This document shows, piece after piece, positions 1 through 11,897 of a stretch of DNA of 64,000 nt (positions are counted from its first letter, which is position 1; each line of letters starts with the position of its first letter). The translations under genes were made by a program, and so were the position numbers. The notes under the pieces are model-generated. The model saw only the letters and a list, made by a program, of their open reading frames with translations, was not told where the DNA came from and did not search any database. This DNA is from Daedaleopsis sinensis (taxonomy: Eukaryota; Basidiomycota; Agaricomycetes; Polyporales; Polyporaceae), in contig CM066307.1 of the NCBI GenBank assembly GCA_033807695.1, positions 2,604,001-2,668,000 on the forward strand, given 5' to 3'.

Positions 1-3000
1 CTCGCATGCATCTGGCCGCAGGGTCCAAGTCAGTTCCTGCGCATGCCGACCGGCCAGCCGGGTCAGTGTCGCACGCGTGGATTGCGATCTGTACGCACCT
101 GACCACGGTGCAAGTGCGCATCTCCGGGACACGGCGCGAGCATGCTCCCTGCGGATGAGGATGTCAGAGAAGGCAGACTCGACCCGAGAGACATCGCTCG
201 ACGCACCTATGCGCATCCCACATATCTGGTGTCCGTCACAAGCACCCCGGGCGCTGTTCACACCCGTGGAAAGTCTAGTCAGCATGCGGAGTAGTAGACA
301 GGATGAGGCGCGCGGGCGGACGTACATACCTCCGAGCCTCCTCGGTGCTGCCACTAGTAACCGGCCGGGCGCGAACGTATATCTGTGAGTCGATAAGCAC
401 GATTAGGGCGATCTATTAGAGCACCTATCAGAGACTGCGCATACTAAATTCGAACGTGAGACGTACCTCCGAGTCATGTACACTAGGGAGCCGCGAGAAC
501 AGAATACAAGGGCCGCCATCCTACAAACAAACAAGAGTTCATAAGTGAATGTGCGACATTAGAAGCAGCAATACTTACGACGATGTAGTCCTGCTCGTCG
601 TCGGACATTGGCGCGAGAATCTGGAACTGAAAGTTGAAGTCAGTAAATGGCAAAGACACTGCGACAAGTAGTAGAGAGATATACTCACATGTATACACCG
701 GGCCAGTGCTTGCACGTCGTCGGATCAACGACCGAGCTGGGAGGAGCGTCGGGCGACGTCGTCCGTCTACGCCAGTCCGATCGGCATGCGTAGAAAGCGA
801 TGGACGAGCGGGATATGCGGCGGGTCGGGTCGGAGGTGAATGTCACTGGCAGCGGGGGGTTGGAAGTACAGTAAGTAGCACTATAAGCAAGGACGACAGC
901 ATTAGCTCGGTAGTAAGTAGGGACGATATGGGAGGATGGAAGAGGGAGGAGGAGGGCACACTCGAGGGCGGGGGAGGGGGATGAGTGCTGGTCAGGATTG
1001 ACGAGGCCGCGGAAGTACTTGTACCTCGCGACCTTGGCCCGTGCGCATCCCCCACGGTCATGGGACTAGAGCGTGGAAATGTGATACCAGGCACACCCCA
1101 CGCATGCTCCGGGGGTCCGGGAGGCGGGACCAACCAGAAAGCAGCACGAGGGATAGGGAGGAGGGGAAGACCCTGTGCGTGTGTACCGAAGGTTCCGGGC
1201 ATGGAGGAGCATGGAATGTTCCCAGCTGTCTTTACGTAGTGGCGTTGGCGCCCGGCTAATGTATGACACCATTTTCGCTGTGATGCCGTCGTATTTGGGG
1301 GCGGAAGAGGCTTGAGGAGCCAGTACCGCGTGGATAGTGCCATCTGCAGATTTCCTGGACAATTCGAGGCATTCGAAGGCGGCAGAGACAAATAATTCGT
1401 AGATACTATATATAGAAACTGTAATTCAGACATGACTTGGTCAGACCTGTGCCCATAGCTCTGTAGTAATCAAACAGCGATCAGCAATCTTGAAAATAAA
1501 AGTATATTCACCATAATGCGCGACTTACGTGCAGGAGAGTCAAGATTCTCACTGTCACAGCTTGACAGACTATATCACAGTCGGTATGATACAGATTCAC
1601 CTCGGTATTCGACCTGCGAGAGAGACTGTATCGGTTTTCGTCTCAAATCGGCGGAGGAAGGCAGCGCTAAACGCCCGGCGGTGAGTATAGCTGTCCGCAT
1701 TTGGACAGTTGTTCTCGCCTTCACTGAGACGCTCATCCCGACGCCGCCTGCCGCTTCGCGCATCAATCGCAATGTGCGAGTAATAGCACAACCTCCCTAA
1801 GGCCCAAAGAGTCACTAGCTTATACCAGCATACTCTATGTCTTAGCTCACAAAGACAATCGGGTCCCAGAGCAAACTGAGACCCTTTGAAGTCAGACAGT
1901 CGAGTTCAATTCACCAAGTTTACTTGAAGATTCTACACTACCAAGTAAGTACTAGTAGTATAGACTTACCTGCATCTCAATAGATTCCCAACTGCTACCA
2001 CATGCCGGTGGCCATACCTCACAAGTCTGAATCTGTGCCAGGGGCCTCTGTCGGCCAGTTCGTGCCCGCCGCCGCCATCCGACCGGACCCCGACATAACA
2101 CTGCGGGAATGTCCGCCCGTTAACAACAATATTATTCAAGTTCGCCGTGAACGGCGGGCGGCCCGTGCATGCGTATTACTACACATCTCCCGCCCAGGAT
2201 ATGTTCCAGGAGCTGAAGCGAACAGGGAAAATGGGCAGTACATTCTGGACTCGGCCTCTCCGGGCACGGTTGAGTTATTCTAGACTACTGTGCCTGTCCA
2301 CCCTGGTCACGCCGTGCGTCCCTTGCCGCAGCTACACATGCTGTCCGCTCAGACAACCGTTACATGCCGTTCTCGAAGACCAACAACATAGTGCGGCTGA
2401 TCAGTACAATTCTGGTCTGTTCAGACACTACTTAGCCAGTACTAAAAGATGTTATTCTCAGGCTCATGAGCTGGGGGATTTGGGATGATCACAGCATGAA
2501 TGTATGAAAATTTGCACCCTTCCATGCCTTTCCGACTGCGTGTGAGTGCGTGGCAACCGGCGTGTGACTCCGAACATTGACAGTTTGATGTTCGGACCGG
2601 AATTGAGCAGGATGGGAATACTCACACATGGAGATTTCCCTGTGCCCGAAGTCCTTTCCTCCTCAACTCTGACCATAGCGGCTTAGTATACAGCATGGAT
2701 GTGCAACGAGCTGGAGGAGATGGTGAGGGTGCATCCAATCGAGCACTCGGAGAATGTCGAAATGCTCTGGGAAAGGTTAGCGGCGTGGAGATTCTCAGAA
2801 TGAGCGCGTCCGAACAACGTCTGTATATGCTTATGAAATGCTCCGGAGACTGGAGCTCGGGCCAGACCGAGGGCTCCTGGTCTCCTCGCTACAACGTTCA
2901 CACCACCCACCACCTTCAGCTGTAGTCTTTCTTCATCACATCCATTGCACTTGTCTACATACACGGTCTCCGGGCTTGTCTACTATCTTACCAGTAGATA

Positions 3001-3540
3001 CTCCTCATCCCCTACATGTCCCTCAGCATTCCAACGAACACGACGCGACACGACACGGTAGCTCGCCCACCGGCCTTCGACACTCGTGAGTGTGCCGCTG
3101 GCTGCACCCCGGTACATCATGCTGACTCTGCAGCTCAGCTCATCATGGTGGCGGACTAGACGCGGCTTGCGAGCGATCGAGCAGAGCCTGCGGTCTCGCC
3201 AGGACGCGTCGACGCGTCCAGAACATAGCCACACGATGTCCGTGCTCGTCGACGACCTCAACTGAGCTTTGGATCGGTGATGCTCGAGGTGTGTACCTCT
3301 ATCTTTCACTCCCGAGACATTTTGTCGCTCACGGCGTACACAGGTGTTGTGCCGACAGCTCGGGCGCAGAATGGCGGGGTCAAATGCGGAGGGAGACCTC
3401 GTGGCCACGCGGCACGTGCGCACCGTGTTTAATTGCGCACGGTGCGGGCGCGTTGACGGACGTTAGACAAGCTAGCTCGAGGTATGTTACCGCTCTTACG
3501 AGCACTGTGGTCGACTAACCTCATACTATCATCGCCAGCG
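1..3540. other. no gene recognised
   Basis: I see no open frame here with family resemblance, a consistent intron pattern or a run of plausible codons. The longest minus-strand frame (843-1433) is low-complexity and proline/serine-rich with no recognisable domain. Several GT/AG-like sites exist but do not join into a gene. The stretch is probably intergenic or holds long-decayed coding sequence. Confidence 0.5.
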
Positions 3541-3829
3541 CAAGATGCGGAGCAGAGAACTGCGAAGGGCGGGTGAGTCGCTGGCAAGATGCGCATAGTA
3601 AAGCATACCGTATGTTGTAGTTATCTCTCAAGTGTCCACTGTCACTCACTTATGCGGTCGGCAGGGTGCTCGTGAGCGGATAGGCTACTTCAGCAATAAG
3701 CCCGCCGACGAGGTCATTGCTGAGGTCGTGTCGGAGGCGAACGAGAAGATGCCGTACCGGCTCTCGTCTGCTCGACTGCATGCACGTCCGGCTCTATCCG
3801 CCTCGGGCCTCAGCGGGCCTCCGCTGTCC

Positions 3830-4880
3830 GGAAGTGCTCGCGCGGCAGAGTTGCAAGCGTCGAGGAGGTCCATGGACGTACCTGGACATTGTGAACCTTC
3901 GTGCACGGCTGGGATTCGTGGCGACTCGATGTTGCATACTCCGGTACGTGCTTTGATGGCGGTCGGTGGCGTCGACGAGACTGACAGACAACATCAGGAA
4001 AGACGACTCACTGCGCTGAAGGAGGGTACATAGCGCGGGACCCGCTCGCGGGGCAAGGACGAGTAGTACGGCGCGAAGGGTGGGAAGTCGCCGAGAGCCG
4101 CTGCGAATGCGACGCGGATGGCGCCACGGACGGGTACGAGTCAGCGTACGACGAGAGCGAAACCGCAGACGAGTGTGGCTCGTCGCTCATGCGGTCCGGT
4201 TGGCCATACCTCGTCAATGTTGCAGACCTTCGCACGGGGCTGGGAGTCGCAGTGGCGGCGTGATGCACGCACACACGTCGTGTCTGCCAGCGGGTAAGTA
4301 TCTTTGCGGCTCATGAACGGACGGGGCGTACATAGCGCGGCGGCGCTCCCACGACAAAGCCGCGGTCATCGAGGAGGTTGCTGGACGTAGAGGCTGGACG
4401 TCGTGGACCTTCGCGCTCGGCTTGGGCCGCTTGATCTCGCATCCGGGTACGTAGCTGTAAATGCTTGACGGCGGACGGCAGAGCGCACGGGTTTATCAGT
4501 ATCAGTGTCGGTTCCGAGAGGACTCACCTGCGGTGACGAAGGGTGCATAGCGCAGCAAAGCTGCGGTTGTCGAAGCGGTCCCTCAATGTTGTGGACCGGC
4601 CGGGGGTTGTAGAACAGCGGCTTGATGTCGCATACGGGTACGTACTTTCATGGCTGATGGAGGGCAAGTCGAGGCTGACGGACCATGTTGGGGTACAGTG
4701 TTTGCGAGAGAGAACACACCTGCGCGGACGTATCGCGGCCGCGGCAGCAACTTCGCCGCGGTCATTGACGACGCACCGCGATGGTACGAGCGAGAGGCAG
4801 GGATGGCGGGGACGAGAGTCGCAGAGCGGGGGCGCGACACCGCGTCTGGGTATGTAGCACGGTGCTGGCGGATGACACGA
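3830..4880 (+). repeat. decayed tandem array of exon-like units
   Basis: About five diverged copies of one segment follow each other. Their shared core (a 'ggaccttcg'-like string, a run resembling 'ctcggcttgg', then 'cgcat-cgg-gtacgta') can be seen near 3893, 4224, 4408, 4599 and, more weakly, 4790. Spacing is about 330, 184, 191 and 190 bases. Several units are preceded by a 'gtacatag' or 'gtgcatag' string that looks like an acceptor and followed by a GTACGT-like donor, so each copy looks like a duplicated exon with its intron. No uninterrupted frame links them. I infer remains of a repeat-containing gene; the family is not recognised. Confidence 0.4.
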
Positions 4881-5780
4881 CCGTACTGACCGTTTCCGCC
4901 AGGAAGTCGCGTTGGTGACGTCACGCGTTAGCGTTCGGACGCGGATCGAGTCCAGGAGTGCGCGCAGCGGGAGATCTAGACGTGCAGCGAGTCGGAGCAC
5001 GCAAAGACGGTGAGTCGCCACAGTCTAGAGAGAGCAGAGGTGGCGGGCGGAAGGTGCAAGGAGGACGTCGGCGGGCGCGACAGTTGAGTCGGCGGGCGGG
5101 CGACGGTTCGGCGGGAGACGGTCTCAGCGGACGAGGACGGCGAGGGCAGAGTCGGAGATTGCGGCCAGGAGCAGTCGTGCGTCAGATACCAGGTGCGAGC
5201 GCAGCGTTCTGTCCAAGTCGAATCGAGTCCGGTGCCCACCAGCTACCAGCTACCAGTGTGCAGGCTATTCGAGTCCGAAGCTCAGGCTGACGACTCAAAG
5301 AGAGCAGCATAGCGGGATGTCTCAGGCTGGAGAGCGGCAGCGAGTGCGGAGGGGACGGGAGGCACGGGCGACGGTGGCGGCGGGAAGCAAGAGGTGCGAG
5401 ACGTGACGACTACGAGGGCTCCGTCCCAGAATGGGAATGTAGGCGCCCGTGTCTGTACTGACCGCCGTCGGACGCGACGAGGGAGTGCGGTGTCAGGGAG
5501 GAGTGCGCGTGCGAGGGCTGGGAGGGGCGAGGACTTTGGAGCCGTACGAGTGGTCTGGGCGAGTTTCGGAGTGTCTCTGACTCGAGTAGAGTACTGGGAG
5601 CAGAGTACTTGGTCGATTTCTTAGTATCTCCCCCTCCTTCTCCTCCACCTCCTCCCCCGCCTCCTCGCGCCGATTCACTCGATGTAGATAGCCAACGAAA
5701 TATATTGTGTCGTATGTACACGCTGTAGCTAGCTGCCCCCGCCGCCTCCGTCTCCTCCCCACCATCTCCTCCCCCTCGAC

Positions 5781-6079
5781 ACCTATACCCGTCCAGATTA
5801 CTATCCCAGTGAGCGTACCCGTCCAGATTACCCCCCAGTGAGCGTACCCGTCCAGATTACCCCCCAGTGAGCGTACCCGTCCAGAATACCCCCCAGTGAG
5901 CGTACCCGTCCAGATTACCCCCCAGTGAGCATACCCGTCCAGATTACCATCCACTGAGCATACCCGTCCAGATTACCATCCACTGAGCATACCCGTCCAG
6001 ATTACCATCCACTGAGCATACCCGTCCAGATTACCATCCACTGAGCATACCCGTCCAGATTACCATCCACTGAGCGTAC
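5781..6079 (+). repeat. 29-bp minisatellite, ten copies
   Basis: The string 'acccgtccagatta' recurs at a strict 29-base period (one step of 30) from 5791 to about 6053, giving ten units. Two subtypes are ordered: the first units carry 'ccccccagtgagcg', the last five 'ccatccactgagca'. There are no unique spacers, so this is not a CRISPR array. The array lies just downstream of the 3' end of the minus-strand membrane protein gene. Because 29 is not a multiple of three, the frame rotates, and long minus-strand frames run through the repeat. Confidence 0.93.
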
Positions 6080-6139
6080 AGAGTTTCGACTTGCATCTCG
6101 CAGATCTTCGTCCGCCGCAAGCCACACCCATCACGGGCA

Positions 6140-7615
6140 TCACCGCCGCGCTGCATCTGGCTCACCTTGACGCGCCGCCCGCGAAGCCATGCCGAGGCTG
6201 TCGAGTGGGGGCGGCGGCAGCAGCGGAGACTCGAAGTCGGAGGACGGCCTGCGCTCGACCATGCGGATGCTGGGGTACGGCGGGACGTCGCCCATCTCCT
6301 CGTCCATGCGCATCTGGACCTCGCGCGGGATGATGTGTTCGGCGGGCTTGGGCATCGAGCGGGCGCCCGTGCGAGCGATGGCGGGGAGACTGACGAGCGT
6401 GTCGGTGTCAGTGCGCGCGTGACCGCCTTCGGTGCCGCTGCGCATACTTGTCCGTGTGAGGAACGGGTCGCTCTCGTCGCCGCTCCCACGGGGAGAGCCT
6501 TCGCCGGGGGAGGGGGGACCGCTGTGGTTGAGGTCGCCGGGGGATACTATTTCCCAGCCAGTCCAGATCGGGAGCTGGCTCTGGCGTTTGCGGAAGGACA
6601 TGATGGTCGTGGAGCGGTTCCAGAAGCTGGAGGAGGGGCCCTGGGCGTCGGCTGGGAGCTGGCGACGGCGGTTATGGCGGAGAAGGAAGAAGACGGCGAT
6701 GAGGATGAGGAGGAGGAGGGTGCCAAGGATACTGCCGAGAATGGCACCGAGGGTGGAGGGAGAAATGCCATGAGAGGCGGCGGCGGCAGTTGCGGTGGGA
6801 AGTGGGGAGGTCAGAGACGAGGAGGATAACGAGGAGGATGACGGAGAGAGGGAGGAGGATTGAGAAAGGGAGAAGGAGGAGGAGGAGGAGGAGGAGGAAG
6901 GAGCTGGGGTGATGCTCGGTGCGGAGGTCGTAGACAGGGTAGTTGAGGAAGGAGCTGGGGTGATGCTCGGTGCGGAGGTCGTAGACGGGGTATTTGAGGT
7001 GGGAGTGGGTGTCGCAGGGGTGGAGGACGAGGGAGGAGGAGAGGTGAGCCCACCGTATGTCCATACACCATCCGTCCCAAGCGGGATCTGCGAGCGGAAG
7101 TGAGCTCAAAGTGGATGTGATCATGAAGTGAGCGGCGATCATGAGACTCACGCTTGGGCCGTAGTAGGTGAGTGGGAGGCGGAGGATGGTGGACGAGGTC
7201 GAGAGGCCGCCGTCGGGGAGGGTGAAGACGGTGGTGGAGAGGGTGAGCCACGAGGGCAGCACCTGGGTGGGCTGTGCCATAACTTAGTCGAGCTTGAATG
7301 TGGGCAGGACGACAAGGGGGTGAGTAGAGAACGTGGGGGTAGCGTGAATCCTGTCGAAGATGAGGTCAGTCGAGCTTATTTTGTGCGGCGATAGCGGCCG
7401 TGCTTACAGTTCGTTAGATGTGTTTTGTGGGGACTAGGTGCTCGGAGGGGAGTCGGGGAGTCTGGAGGGGGCAAGAGCGCGGGCAGAAGAGAGGACCGTC
7501 CGAGAACGGGGGACGAGGGGCGGAGGAGGAGGAGGAGGAGGACGAGGAGGACGAGGAGGAGGACGAGCAGCGCGACGCGACCAACCGTCCGCAGGCGCCC
7601 GACGGCAATCACCAT
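6140..7615 (-). CDS. single-pass membrane protein with Ser/Thr-rich ectodomain
   Basis: Two or three exons encode a type I-like membrane protein. A hydrophobic leader (first residues MVIAVGRL, then a long Leu/Val run) lies in 7615-7408. An inferred 125-nt intron (7283-7407) joins it to 7282-7152, and a clear 64-nt intron (7088-7151) follows. After that intron the frame reads IPLGTDGVWTYGGLTSPP and a Ser/Thr/Pro stalk holding a 17-residue tandem duplication (51 bp at about 6901-6990). Then come a transmembrane helix (GAILGSILGTLLLLILIAV), a basic stop-transfer RRR and a roughly 155-residue cytosolic tail ending at 6140. The YYGPS-IPLG-WTYGG motif recurs in basidiomycete hypothetical proteins; the function is unknown. 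The first exon and the last few codons are the least certain: a GTGAGC donor near the stop could add a short exon. Confidence 0.72.
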
Positions 7616-7727
7616 TCATTGTCCACGTGGCGGTCAGGCGCCCATCGGTCTTAACACATCATATGTCCGCTCCCGTCCTCCGCCAGCCTCTTGCCAGCCT
7701 CCGCCTCCTCCAGAGCAGGTAAGTACG

Positions 7728-8830
7728 TATGGACCATCATCTGCTACTCTGACAATGACTATCGAGGTAAGTCTCGCTGTCGACGCGCTGAATAGTTACC
7801 GATACTCTCTGGTACAGGTGAACATTGATATCTGAAGACCTGATTTGAAGTTCCCGGTCACAACGGTGCCAACAGTAAGTATAGCGGTACTAGGTTGGAG
7901 AGACATGGGTGCATAGCGTGTAGGCGAGTGTTAATAACCTATATGCACATAGTGCATACTCAGTTCTCATTCAGCACGGCTCCCTTTCTTTGCAGACAAT
8001 GCAAGGTCTCGAAGGCGCACCATGGCAAGGAACAAGCAGATCAACAACTTCGCTCGCGTCCTACGCGCCCTCTGCAGAGCCTGCACATCCCGCTGTCGTT
8101 CACAGACTATAACTCTCAGGCACTATGTGCGCGACAACACCGTCTATCAACCCAAACAATTCGGGCGGTAACATGCGACGCGTTCGAAATATGTGCCACG
8201 AGTCGCTGCTAAAGGCACCGGGCGACATCCTTCCCACCGTTCGGACTCCTCTCACACGACGAGAACGAGGACGGTGAAAACGCTAGCGATTGCTCTCTCC
8301 GGCGTTCCTCCCGTCTCCTTGGAGGCTCCATCCCCAGAGTGGACCATCATCCATCCGCTACTCTGACGATAACTATCAGTAGTATCGAGGCCAGTCTCCT
8401 TGTCGAAGCGCTGCTGAATAGTGACCGATACTGTGGTACAGGCCTGATGAAGCTTGATAACTGAAGACCAGACCCCTGATCACGTAATAACAAGTATAAC
8501 GGTGGGCTGGATGCAGGGATAGAGATTCAGAAAGGGTGCATAGCATGCAGGTGGGTGTTACTCACCTGCCGCTATATATCGACATGGGTGGCATACTCAG
8601 TACTCATCCAGTACGCCGCATCCCCTTAGAAGTCATGCCAAACGGCGTGTCAGAGAACAAGCACTCTGCACATCCCGGTATGCGCGAAAACGAACACGAA
8701 AAGCTCGGGCCGTGACGCGACGCGACACGTTCGAAGTACTTATGTGCCACGAACCGCCGTTAAATACGCCACGCGACAGTGGACATCCTTCCCACCCTTC
8801 GCACTCCTCTCACACGACGACAACGACCAA
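7728..8830 (+). repeat. duplicated block upstream of the SDR gene
   Basis: Two diverged direct copies (about 7728-8275 and 8338-8830) share ordered landmarks: 'ggaccatcat', 'gctgaatag-gaccgatactc', 'ctgaagacc', 'gggtgcatagc', 'atgtgccacga' and 'gacatccttcccacc'. The second copy ends directly before the SDR start codon at 8841, so it is the 5' region of that gene. The first copy is the remnant of a duplicated promoter or leader. No complete gene lies between them. Confidence 0.75.
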
Positions 8831-8840
8831 ACCGCCAGCG

Positions 8841-9858
8841 ATGAACGACCTTGTCCGTGCAGTCGCCGTCCTCGCCGCCCTCTCGGGGGTTCTCGCCCTC
8901 CCCCACCTCTACCGCCTCGCGTCCTGGATCTGGCTCTACTTCCTCCTCCCGTCCTCCGTCCACAAATTCCGCCACGGCCCCGCCTCGTACGCGATCGTCA
9001 CCGGCGCGACAGACGGCATAGGTAAGGCCCTCGCCGCCGAGCTCCTCAGGCACCGCTTCAACCTCATCCTCCACGGCCGCAACGAGGTCAAGATGCAGAA
9101 GGTCGTCGAGGACCTCCGCGCTGCCGTCCCCGAGCAGCCCGCCGCCGACATCCGCTACTTCATCGCCGACGCCGAGCAGCCCGGCCACGACTTCGACACG
9201 CTGCTCCACCCCTTCCGGGACCTGCACATCACCCTCGTCTTCCATAACGTCGGCGGCGCCGAGGTGCTCCCAGAGAGGTCAGTCCCGCGTCCGCTCTCGC
9301 ACGCCCGCCCACACGTACCCACGCTTCCCCCACCACAGAATCGACGCCCACCCCGAGGAGTGGCTCCTCGCGCTCATCCACAAAAACGCACTCTTCTCGC
9401 TCTTCCTCACGCGCGCGCTCCTCCCGCAGCTCCGCCGCGTCGCCGCCTCCGGGCCCGTCCTCGTCTCCTTCACGGGCTCCATCGCGGCCGACCTCTCCCC
9501 CCCGCGCCTCCCGCTGTACGCCGCGAGCAAGGGCTTCCTGCACGCGCTCGCGCGCGGGCTCGACAACGACGAGTGTCTGCTCGCGCCGCCTACTGGGGTG
9601 CGCTTCTGCTACCTCGCCGTCGGCGCCGTTCACTCCGCGAACCACACAATCCCGATGCCCCCAACGCTCAGCACGCCCACGAGCGAGGCGTTTGCGCGGT
9701 CGGTCCTCGCACGGCTCGGGTGCGGGCAGCGGCGCGTCACCCCGTATGCGGTGCATTCGGCGCTGCAGTGGGTGGTCGGGCTCCTGCCCGACGGCGCGGT
9801 CGACAAGTTCAGCGCGGACGAGATGGCGACACTCCTCACGCGCGCCGGCCGCATTTAG
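8841..9858 (+). CDS. short-chain dehydrogenase/reductase, KAR/17beta-HSD type
   Basis: Exons 8841-9277 and 9339-9858, separated by a 61-nt GT-AG intron, give 318 residues. A membrane anchor lies near residues 5-40. The Rossmann nucleotide-binding motif TGATDGIG follows, then HNVGG in place of the usual NNAG, and the catalytic S-Y-x-x-x-K with YAASKG. The N-terminal hydrophobic segment and overall size fit the microsomal 3-ketoacyl-CoA reductase / 17beta-hydroxysteroid dehydrogenase branch, so NADPH-dependent carbonyl reduction at the ER is inferred; the substrate is not known. An upstream in-frame start at 8712 is less likely because 8841 begins the anchor directly. A decayed copy of the 3' end lies at about 10470-10551 and the 5' flank is duplicated, so the locus has been unstable. 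Confidence 0.88.
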
Positions 9859-10469
9859 GTGGTAGCAGGGGCGGGGCCGGTACAGGGACCCTCCAAGTTC
9901 GCAGGGCGGAAGTGTCTGCGATCCGTGCGGGCGGCGCTGCGGGTATCGGGCGGGCACCGGCGGCGGCTCGGCGCGGTGTATCGTAGGCGAAGAAGAATAC
10001 ATATATTTGTTGAAACGTCCGGGGAGGTGGGCTGTTATGGAGTAGTGGGCGTGTACCGTGACTATATGATGATGGTGGGTACCTCCGGGGAGTGTCGTGG
10101 GCTCAGCTGCATGGCCTCAGGCTGCACGGCTCTGACGACTGCCGCGACGTGCTGAGCTTGGTACAGGAACTTCTCTCGCCCGAGAGGTGCTCTACACGTG
10201 CTCGCTCAATGGGCACATTTGGACACGCTGTGGATGGGGACACACTGTGGACGACGGTACTCGAGGCGGTGAGCGGGATTTTCGCTCAATGTCGTGCTAT
10301 AAGCTGAGCTAACAGTTGCAACGCTAGATCGGCGCACTCGCTTCTGCGCACGATGCGACCGCCGCTCCTTGCGAGAACTTCATTCGCACCGCACTGCATG
10401 TTACGCGACATCTCATGCAACCACACGGCGCTATTCCGCACGCGCGTACGCGGAAACACGCTACAGACG

Positions 10470-10551
10470 CTGCCCTCGCCACCTCGTCCGCCCGTCAATC
10501 TCGCAGCGCAGACTCTCGCGACGCTCCTCACGCGCGCCGGCCGCATCTAGT
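10470..10551 (+). pseudogene. relic of SDR 3' end
   Basis: The last 30 or so bases before TAG at 10551 nearly match the end of the intact SDR (both read TLLTRAGRI-stop). Upstream similarity fades within about 80 bases and no Rossmann or YxxxK part is present. This is a 3' fragment left by local duplication. The rest of 9859-10669 holds nothing I recognise. Confidence 0.7.
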
Positions 10552-10669
10552 GTGCAGCTTTTTCTGGATTCACAGGAGCTGGGAGCATGTGCTGTTGTAC
10601 ACGGCTGGAATATATGGCTACAGATCTGGACACCGAAAGTGAGTCGAACCGTGCTCGCGCCTCACCTCC

Positions 10670-11897
10670 TCACCGTACACTCGTCCCCCCGAAGGCCGTG
10701 CTCCGCCGCATGCTCCCCAAGCCCGAAGACCCCTCGCCGCGGTCGTCGCTTCCAAACGCCCTCCGCCTCGCGCCACCGCCAGAGCCAGAGCCCCCCGCCC
10801 ACCAGGGAACAGCAGCAGGGGACGCGGACGCAGGCGGCGGGGCAGTCCTTGCCGGCCTGAACGTCCTCTGAGTCTCCCCCTCCCAGTCGTATAACCTCTG
10901 CCCCTGCCCGCGCCCCGTGCGGTTCATCCACTGCGTCCCGAGCCACCCCAGCGTCGCCCCCGTCCAGAACCCCGGCCGCCATCCGCCCGCGTCACGCGCC
11001 CCCGGCCCCGACGCGTGCTTTGAGTACGGCGGCGGCGGGTCCGCGTTGTGTCTGTCCGGATTGTCCGGATATCCGCCAAGACCGCCCCCGCCCCCACCTG
11101 TGAACCAGCCAGACCCCGGCCGACGTGGTGGAGGCGCGGGAGGGGGAGGCCCGCCCGGCGGTGTGCGTGCGCGGGATGCGCAGCAGGACTTGAGGAAGTT
11201 GTAGAGCAGGAGCGCGCAGACGGCGACCCACGCGAGCATGAACACGAGCGCCGTCGGGTCCTCGCTGAGGTCTGAAGTGGGTCGTGGCGGGTGTTGAGCG
11301 CTGAGCGCCGAGCACAGGTGCGGGCGCGACAGAATAGGGACGAGGAACCGAACGAGGACGCACCGTGGAGCCAGCGCGAGAGGCGTGCAGGGTACGCGGG
11401 GTCGTCTGAGTCTGCGCCGCCGCGGAGACTGCTGGGGATCTGCACGAGCGTGTACTCGAGCCCGCAGGAGCCTGTCCACCCCGGGCGTCCGCATGAGCGA
11501 CGACGAGACGAGACGAGACGAGCGCGGCACGCACCCTTCATGACAGATGTGTCGCCCGGTCCGTTCCAGCCCTCACACGACACCTGCACCTTCCCAAATC
11601 GCAGCGAGTCCGGGAGGTCCGCCTCGCACTGGTGTTTGACCGTTGAAACGTTGAAGTCAGGCATGGCGCCGGTGTATGCGCGCACAGATGAGAAGTGGGG
11701 AACGTTCAACGCACCGTCCAGTCGACATCCGCCCCCGCGCCCCCGGAGTTGGTGCATCTAACCGCGTGAGGCTGGTAGAGCGTGCACGGACGGCCGACGC
11801 AGGTGAGCTGCGGGACGGGGCTGCCCCGCCGCGAGAGCGTGTCGCGGTCGCTGTGAAATGTGAGGGCCTTGATCTTGGACAGCGGCACTTTGGACAT
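10670..11897 (-). CDS. SARAF-like store-operated calcium entry regulator
   Basis: Exons 11897-11715, 11628-11535, 11471-11364 and 11271-10670 (introns 86, 63 and 92 nt) join in frame to 328 residues. The luminal part reads KIKALTFHSD, PQLTCVG, DVDWT-CEADLP, VSCEGW and SCGLEY, the order of conserved blocks in animal SARAF/TMEM66 (Pfam SARAF). One transmembrane segment (VFMLAWVAVCALLLYNFL) follows, then a Gly/Pro-rich cytosolic tail with PPPPYSK and PGFWTGATLGWLG. In animals SARAF sits in the ER membrane and damps store-operated calcium entry; the role in fungi is inferred. A signal peptide is expected before KIKALTF. A pyrimidine-rich tract ending 'cgcaacgcaag' just upstream of the ATG suggests an acceptor, and thus an unplaced first exon within 11900-12140. 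Confidence 0.85.

Noticed and set aside
843..1433. 196-codon minus-strand open frame
   Set aside because: Low-complexity composition, no domain, no supporting splice context; open by chance in GC-rich DNA.
5781..6079. Regular 29-bp repeats as a CRISPR array
   Set aside because: Units are directly adjacent with no spacers, and the genome is eukaryotic.
6811..7251. Pro/His-rich minus-strand frame in the membrane-protein gene
   Set aside because: Wrong frame; splicing at 7151/7088 gives the coherent ectodomain and TM helix instead.
8712..9986. 424-codon plus-strand open frame as the SDR protein
   Set aside because: It reads through the 61-nt intron at 9278 into the wrong frame; the spliced 318-residue product carries the YxxxK motif and normal end.
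8760..10002. Long minus-strand frames opposite the SDR gene
   Set aside because: Antisense shadows of GC-rich coding sequence, rich in Arg/Ala/Glu without domains.
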